Of a stretch of DNA of 7,884 nucleotides, positions 5,348 through 7,884 are shown in pieces (position 1 is the stretch's first letter; each line of letters begins with the position of its first letter). Under the pieces are notes generated by a model. It saw nothing but the letters and a program-made list of their open reading frames with translations. It ran no database searches and had not been told where the DNA came from. Source of the DNA: an uncultured Bacilli bacterium (lineage in GTDB: Bacteria; Bacillota_I; Bacilli_A; RFN20; CAG-288); the NCBI GenBank assembly GCA_934725685.1, contig CAKVBX010000054.1, positions 1 through 7,884 of the forward strand. Reading direction: 5' to 3'. The translations under genes were made by a program, and so were the position numbers.

Positions 5348-7565
5348 ATACAACCACTGCCTCTTTTATCGGTTCACTTCTTCTCCCTTTGTATTCATAG
5401 ACAAACGGAGTATCGGATGTGAGAATCATTCTTTCCTGATTATAATCTACCTTTACTTGTTTCCCTTGATACAGGAAGGAAAGACTAAGCTTGGGAATGG
5501 ATGCACAGCGATGCGGATGAATAAGAAGATAATCCTTTTCGATCTGAATACCGAGAAGACCTCTGAAGAGAGCAAGATAACCACCGGTAAGACATCCGGC
5601 ATGAATACCTTCTCTTGCCCCGCCATGGAGATCATCGAGATCGATGCGGAGCGAATGATAGAGATCCGCAAGGAATTTTTGCTCATCGCCGTTATCAATG
5701 GCCGCTATCGCATGAACCGGATAAGTGAGAGAAGAGCTCGCCTCACATCGCTCCGTATAGTAGCGATAGTTTTCCAGATAATGTTCCTGGAAGCCGATAT
5801 CAAGATAAGTATAGAGCAAGAGAACATCGGGCTGTTTGATGGTCTGACAGAGATGATAGAGAGCTGACTCCTTCATCTGGAATGAGGAAGTGTCCCCTTT
5901 CTCCGGTTTCCCTTCCAAGACCGTCTCCTGAGAGAGGGAAAGGTAACCATCGAACTGTGGGAGGAGGTCTCCTTCAAACCGAGGAAGATAGAGATGTTCT
6001 TTAAAGTCGAGCAGTTCCTGATAAGAGAAATCTTTCAGTTCATAATGGAATTGTTCAACCAGCTTCAGGAATTCATCCAGAACATACTTCACTTCGTAGT
6101 TGGTATAGGCGTCATTATCGACATAATCATGATGTTCATCCGTTCCTGTGACGCAGAGAAGCTGATAGGTTCCGTCACGGAACGTAGAACGGGAATAGAA
6201 GTAAAGAAGAATGTTCTCAATCATCTTCATCCCCTTCATGAGGAGGAATTCCTCATCATGGGTATGTTTGTAATAATTGAGTATGCCATAGGCAATATCG
6301 GAATCAATATGGATTTGTAGGAAAGGATGTTTTGCATAAATCCAGACCTGTTCTTCTCCGTTCACCGAGGAACAAAATGCGAATCGTGCGCCTTTCCGAC
6401 CTTCCTTTTTTGCATTTTCCAATGCGATAGGGAAACATTTGTAACGATATTCAAGTAAAGCCCTCGCCTCTTTAGGAAAATGAAGCAGAAAATAGGGTAG
6501 CTGATAGATTTCACAGTCCCACCATACAAATTGATTGTATTTTTCAGACGTCAGATTCTTGGCGGAGAGGGAATGGACGGCATCATATCGGTCAAACCCG
6601 ATCAGTGTCTGATAATTCGCATAACGGATAAGAGCATCAAGTTCCTCATTGCCTTCAATCCTTACATCCAAAGAAACAAAGATTTTCTCGAATTCCGCTT
6701 GAGATTCCTGATAGAGATCAGAATAGGTGCGGGAGAGGATTTCCCCGATTTCCTTGTTATCGTATGGATCAATAGAAGCATAGAAGAGTGCCTTTTTCCG
6801 TAAGAATCCCCTTCTTCCGGTCATACGGAAGACCGTCCGCGGGAAACGCAGGTCATCTTTTGTCTCGGTTTCTTCCATTCCTTCGACTTCATTTTGGAAA
6901 TAGAAATCACCGGACATATGGTACTTATTTCCGAATTCGGTATGTATCTTTGTTGTCTTGTCGACCCTCAGGGCATCCGATGGGACACTCTTTTTCTGTC
7001 CGACCGTCTTGACCATGAAGTCAATACCACTATGGATTTCAATATCAAGATCATGATTAAGCTTCTCGACTTTGATTTCCTGAAGGAAGAGGTGATTATG
7101 GGTAAAGGAACAAACCTTATCGAAACAGAGCCTTGTTCTGTTTCCCTCCTTATCCTTAATCTCCATGATGCGTCTGACACCGCCGGTCGCATAGTCAAGT
7201 TCCCGTTCATAGGCTGTAATCTCATAATCCCAAGGAAGGAAGAGCCGGTGATCGATATAGATACGTAAAGCCTGAATATCTCCGATGTTGATGCAGGAGT
7301 CCTCATATTCGAATTCCTTGAGTTTTTCCGCATCGAAATAATACTGCTTCATATACCGATTAGCACAATAGGGCTGTGGGTTTTCGATGATCTGATCGAA
7401 AACTCCGCGAACATAGGTACCTTGAAGGAGAACCTCTCCGAACTCTTCGAAGGAACCACGGATACCGAAATATCCGTTCCCGATTCCGAAATAGGTTGCA
7501 TGTTTCGCTTCATCCGAGATGATATAACTGTCTTCAATGAAACGGCCTTGTGTCAATCTGATCAT
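5334..7565 (-). CDS. GH65 glycoside phosphorylase, probably acting on alpha-glucosyl-L-rhamnose
   Basis: A 743-residue enzyme of glycoside hydrolase family 65, which includes maltose, trehalose, kojibiose and nigerose phosphorylases. These cleave an alpha-glucoside with phosphate and inversion to beta-glucose 1-phosphate. Seen: the N-terminal strand domain opening with FGIGNGYFGIRGSFEE (26-41), then the (alpha/alpha)6 barrel with WWDCEIYQLPYF (348-359), GTDEHHDYVDNDAYTN (474-489) holding the probable general acid Glu477, IKQPDVLLLYTYL (576-588), and the phosphate-site serines in SSSLTYPVHAI (610-620). A C-terminal strand domain follows. No signal peptide is present, so it is cytoplasmic. It is the first gene of an operon with pgmB and rhaADB, so L-rhamnose is the likely second product, as in 3-O-alpha-D-glucosyl-L-rhamnose phosphorylase. 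Linkage cannot be read from the sequence, and kojibiose- or nigerose-type activity remains possible. Start: AAAGGA eight bases before ATG. Confidence 0.88.
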   Translation of the reverse strand: MIRLTQGRFIEDSYIISDEAKHATYFGIGNGYFGIRGSFEEFGEVLLQGTYVRGVFDQIIENPQPYCANRYMKQYYFDAEKLKEFEYEDSCINIGDIQALRIYIDHRLFLPWDYEITAYERELDYATGGVRRIMEIKDKEGNRTRLCFDKVCSFTHNHLFLQEIKVEKLNHDLDIEIHSGIDFMVKTVGQKKSVPSDALRVDKTTKIHTEFGNKYHMSGDFYFQNEVEGMEETETKDDLRFPRTVFRMTGRRGFLRKKALFYASIDPYDNKEIGEILSRTYSDLYQESQAEFEKIFVSLDVRIEGNEELDALIRYANYQTLIGFDRYDAVHSLSAKNLTSEKYNQFVWWDCEIYQLPYFLLHFPKEARALLEYRYKCFPIALENAKKEGRKGARFAFCSSVNGEEQVWIYAKHPFLQIHIDSDIAYGILNYYKHTHDEEFLLMKGMKMIENILLYFYSRSTFRDGTYQLLCVTGTDEHHDYVDNDAYTNYEVKYVLDEFLKLVEQFHYELKDFSYQELLDFKEHLYLPRFEGDLLPQFDGYLSLSQETVLEGKPEKGDTSSFQMKESALYHLCQTIKQPDVLLLYTYLDIGFQEHYLENYRYYTERCEASSSLTYPVHAIAAIDNGDEQKFLADLYHSLRIDLDDLHGGAREGIHAGCLTGGYLALFRGLLGIQIEKDYLLIHPHRCASIPKLSLSFLYQGKQVKVDYNQERMILTSDTPFVYEYKGRRSEPIKEAVVVYGKE

Positions 7566-7613
7566 ATCGCTGTTCCTTTCAAGTTTCTGAGAAATCCAAC
7601 TACAACTGGATAT

Positions 7614-7651
7614 ATTTTAAGATAAAGAATGAGGGTACTATCTGTTTGCAA
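7614..7651 (-). promoter_or_regulatory. Candidate operon promoter
   Basis: On the minus strand a -10-like TAAAAT (7619-7614) lies about 48 bases before the GH65 start codon. The nearest good -35-like hexamer, TTGCAA (7651-7646), is 26 bases away. That is too far for a standard promoter, and nothing good sits at 17 bases. Using TTATCT (7625-7620) as the -10 gives a 20-base spacer. A poor -35 would suit a promoter that needs an activator. This is a tentative placement only. Confidence 0.3.
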
Positions 7652-7653
7652 TC

Positions 7654-7677
7654 TCGATAGAAAAACAATCTTATCGA
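7654..7677. promoter_or_regulatory. TCGATA inverted repeat, possible operator
   Basis: TCGATA at 7654-7659 and its complement TATCGA at 7672-7677 form a dyad with a 12-base spacer, centred roughly 90-100 bases upstream of the GH65 start codon. A related symmetric AATCGATAAT lies at 7695-7704 and a near match CCGATA at 7763-7768. The symmetry and recurrence in an otherwise gene-free promoter region suggest binding sites for a dimeric regulator. The regulator itself is not in the window. Confidence 0.4.
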
Positions 7678-7684
7678 AAAGTAA

Positions 7685-7744
7685 AATCAATCATAATCGA
7701 TAATAGATAATCATAATCAGCACAAAGACAATCAATAACAATCA
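7685..7744. repeat. Cluster of short AATCA direct repeats upstream of the operon
   Basis: AATC(A/G) occurs at 7685, 7689, 7695, 7709, 7715, 7730 and 7740, all in the same orientation. Within it a longer unit, AATCATAATC, is repeated at 7689-7698 and 7709-7718. That is a spacing of 20 bases, close to two helical turns, which is what a protein contacting one face of the DNA would need. AraC-type rhamnose activators bind paired direct half-sites, so an activator site is possible. Chance in AT-rich DNA cannot be excluded. Confidence 0.4.
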
Positions 7745-7884
7745 CAGCACAAACTTGTTTTCCGATAGAACATGACTGAATGAGTGTGAAAGGAACCTTT
7801 AACGAAAGAAAAGGAGAAACAATAGTGTTGCTTGCCGATTCCGAAAAGGCCCAAAGTGGTAGAATATTGATGCTGCATTGAGAA

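Larger units (their letters stand above)
7566..7884. other. Gene-free upstream region of the operon
   Basis: These 319 bases hold no convincing gene. On the minus strand they contain the GH65 ribosome binding site (AAAGGA, eight bases before ATG), the candidate promoter and the repeats described separately. Near the right edge the plus strand has AAGGAG (7811-7816) eight bases before GTG at 7825, which opens only an 18-codon frame. The same frame reaches back to an ATG at 7780, giving 33 codons ending at TGA 7879-7881. An extended -10-like TGGTAGAAT lies at 7857-7865 on the plus strand, so a divergent gene may begin beyond the window. Minus-strand frames entering from the right edge stay open for up to about 70 codons but have no recognisable composition. 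Confidence 0.6.

Noticed and set aside
7642..7657. Catabolite repression (cre) site near TTGCAAAC on the minus strand
   Set aside because: Only the left half fits the consensus; the central CG and the right-half CA are missing.
7672..7884. Minus-strand open frames entering from the right edge (up to about 70 codons)
   Set aside because: All three minus frames stay open for a while, the translations are rich in Cys, Ser, Phe and His without recognisable motifs, and they end in the repeat region, so chance openness is more likely.

Overview
The window carries five tightly packed genes plus one separate gene, all on the minus strand. They use Bacillota-style purine-rich ribosome binding sites (AAAGGA, AAGGAGG), AT-rich intergenic DNA and TGA as a normal stop. 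The likely host is a low-to-mid GC Firmicute, plausibly a gut or fermentative lineage such as Clostridia or Erysipelotrichia. That placement is inference from gene content and signals; no rRNA or other marker is present.

Layout from right to left, in the direction of transcription: an approximately 320-base leader with no convincing gene (7566-7884), rich in TCGATA and AATCA repeats, drives an operon. The operon encodes a GH65 disaccharide phosphorylase (5334-7565), beta-phosphoglucomutase pgmB (4700-5347), L-rhamnose isomerase rhaA (3421-4677), rhamnulose-1-phosphate aldolase rhaD (2600-3415) and rhamnulokinase rhaB (1278-2600). Genes overlap or sit 5 to 22 bases apart, and a stem-loop with a T-tract (1231-1271) ends the unit. 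After 168 bases of AT-rich DNA comes an independent gene for a serpin-like lipoprotein (121-1068). The left edge (1-77) looks like the end of an IS3-family (IS150-type) insertion sequence and contains a 30-bp perfect palindrome.

The operon reads as one pathway. The GH65 enzyme would split an alpha-glucosyl-L-rhamnose disaccharide with phosphate into beta-glucose 1-phosphate and L-rhamnose. PgmB turns the former into glucose 6-phosphate for glycolysis. RhaA, RhaB and RhaD convert the latter to L-rhamnulose, L-rhamnulose 1-phosphate, and then dihydroxyacetone phosphate plus L-lactaldehyde. An enzyme with this disaccharide specificity (3-O-alpha-D-glucosyl-L-rhamnose phosphorylase) is known from Lachnoclostridium phytofermentans; assigning it here rests on gene context, not on sequence comparison.

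The two most unusual items are the serpin-like lipoprotein, whose reactive-loop/hinge segment appears shortened and lacks the usual small-residue hinge, and the repeat-rich upstream region, which may hold binding sites for an unseen regulator. No transporter, regulator, rhamnose mutarotase or lactaldehyde reductase is in the window.
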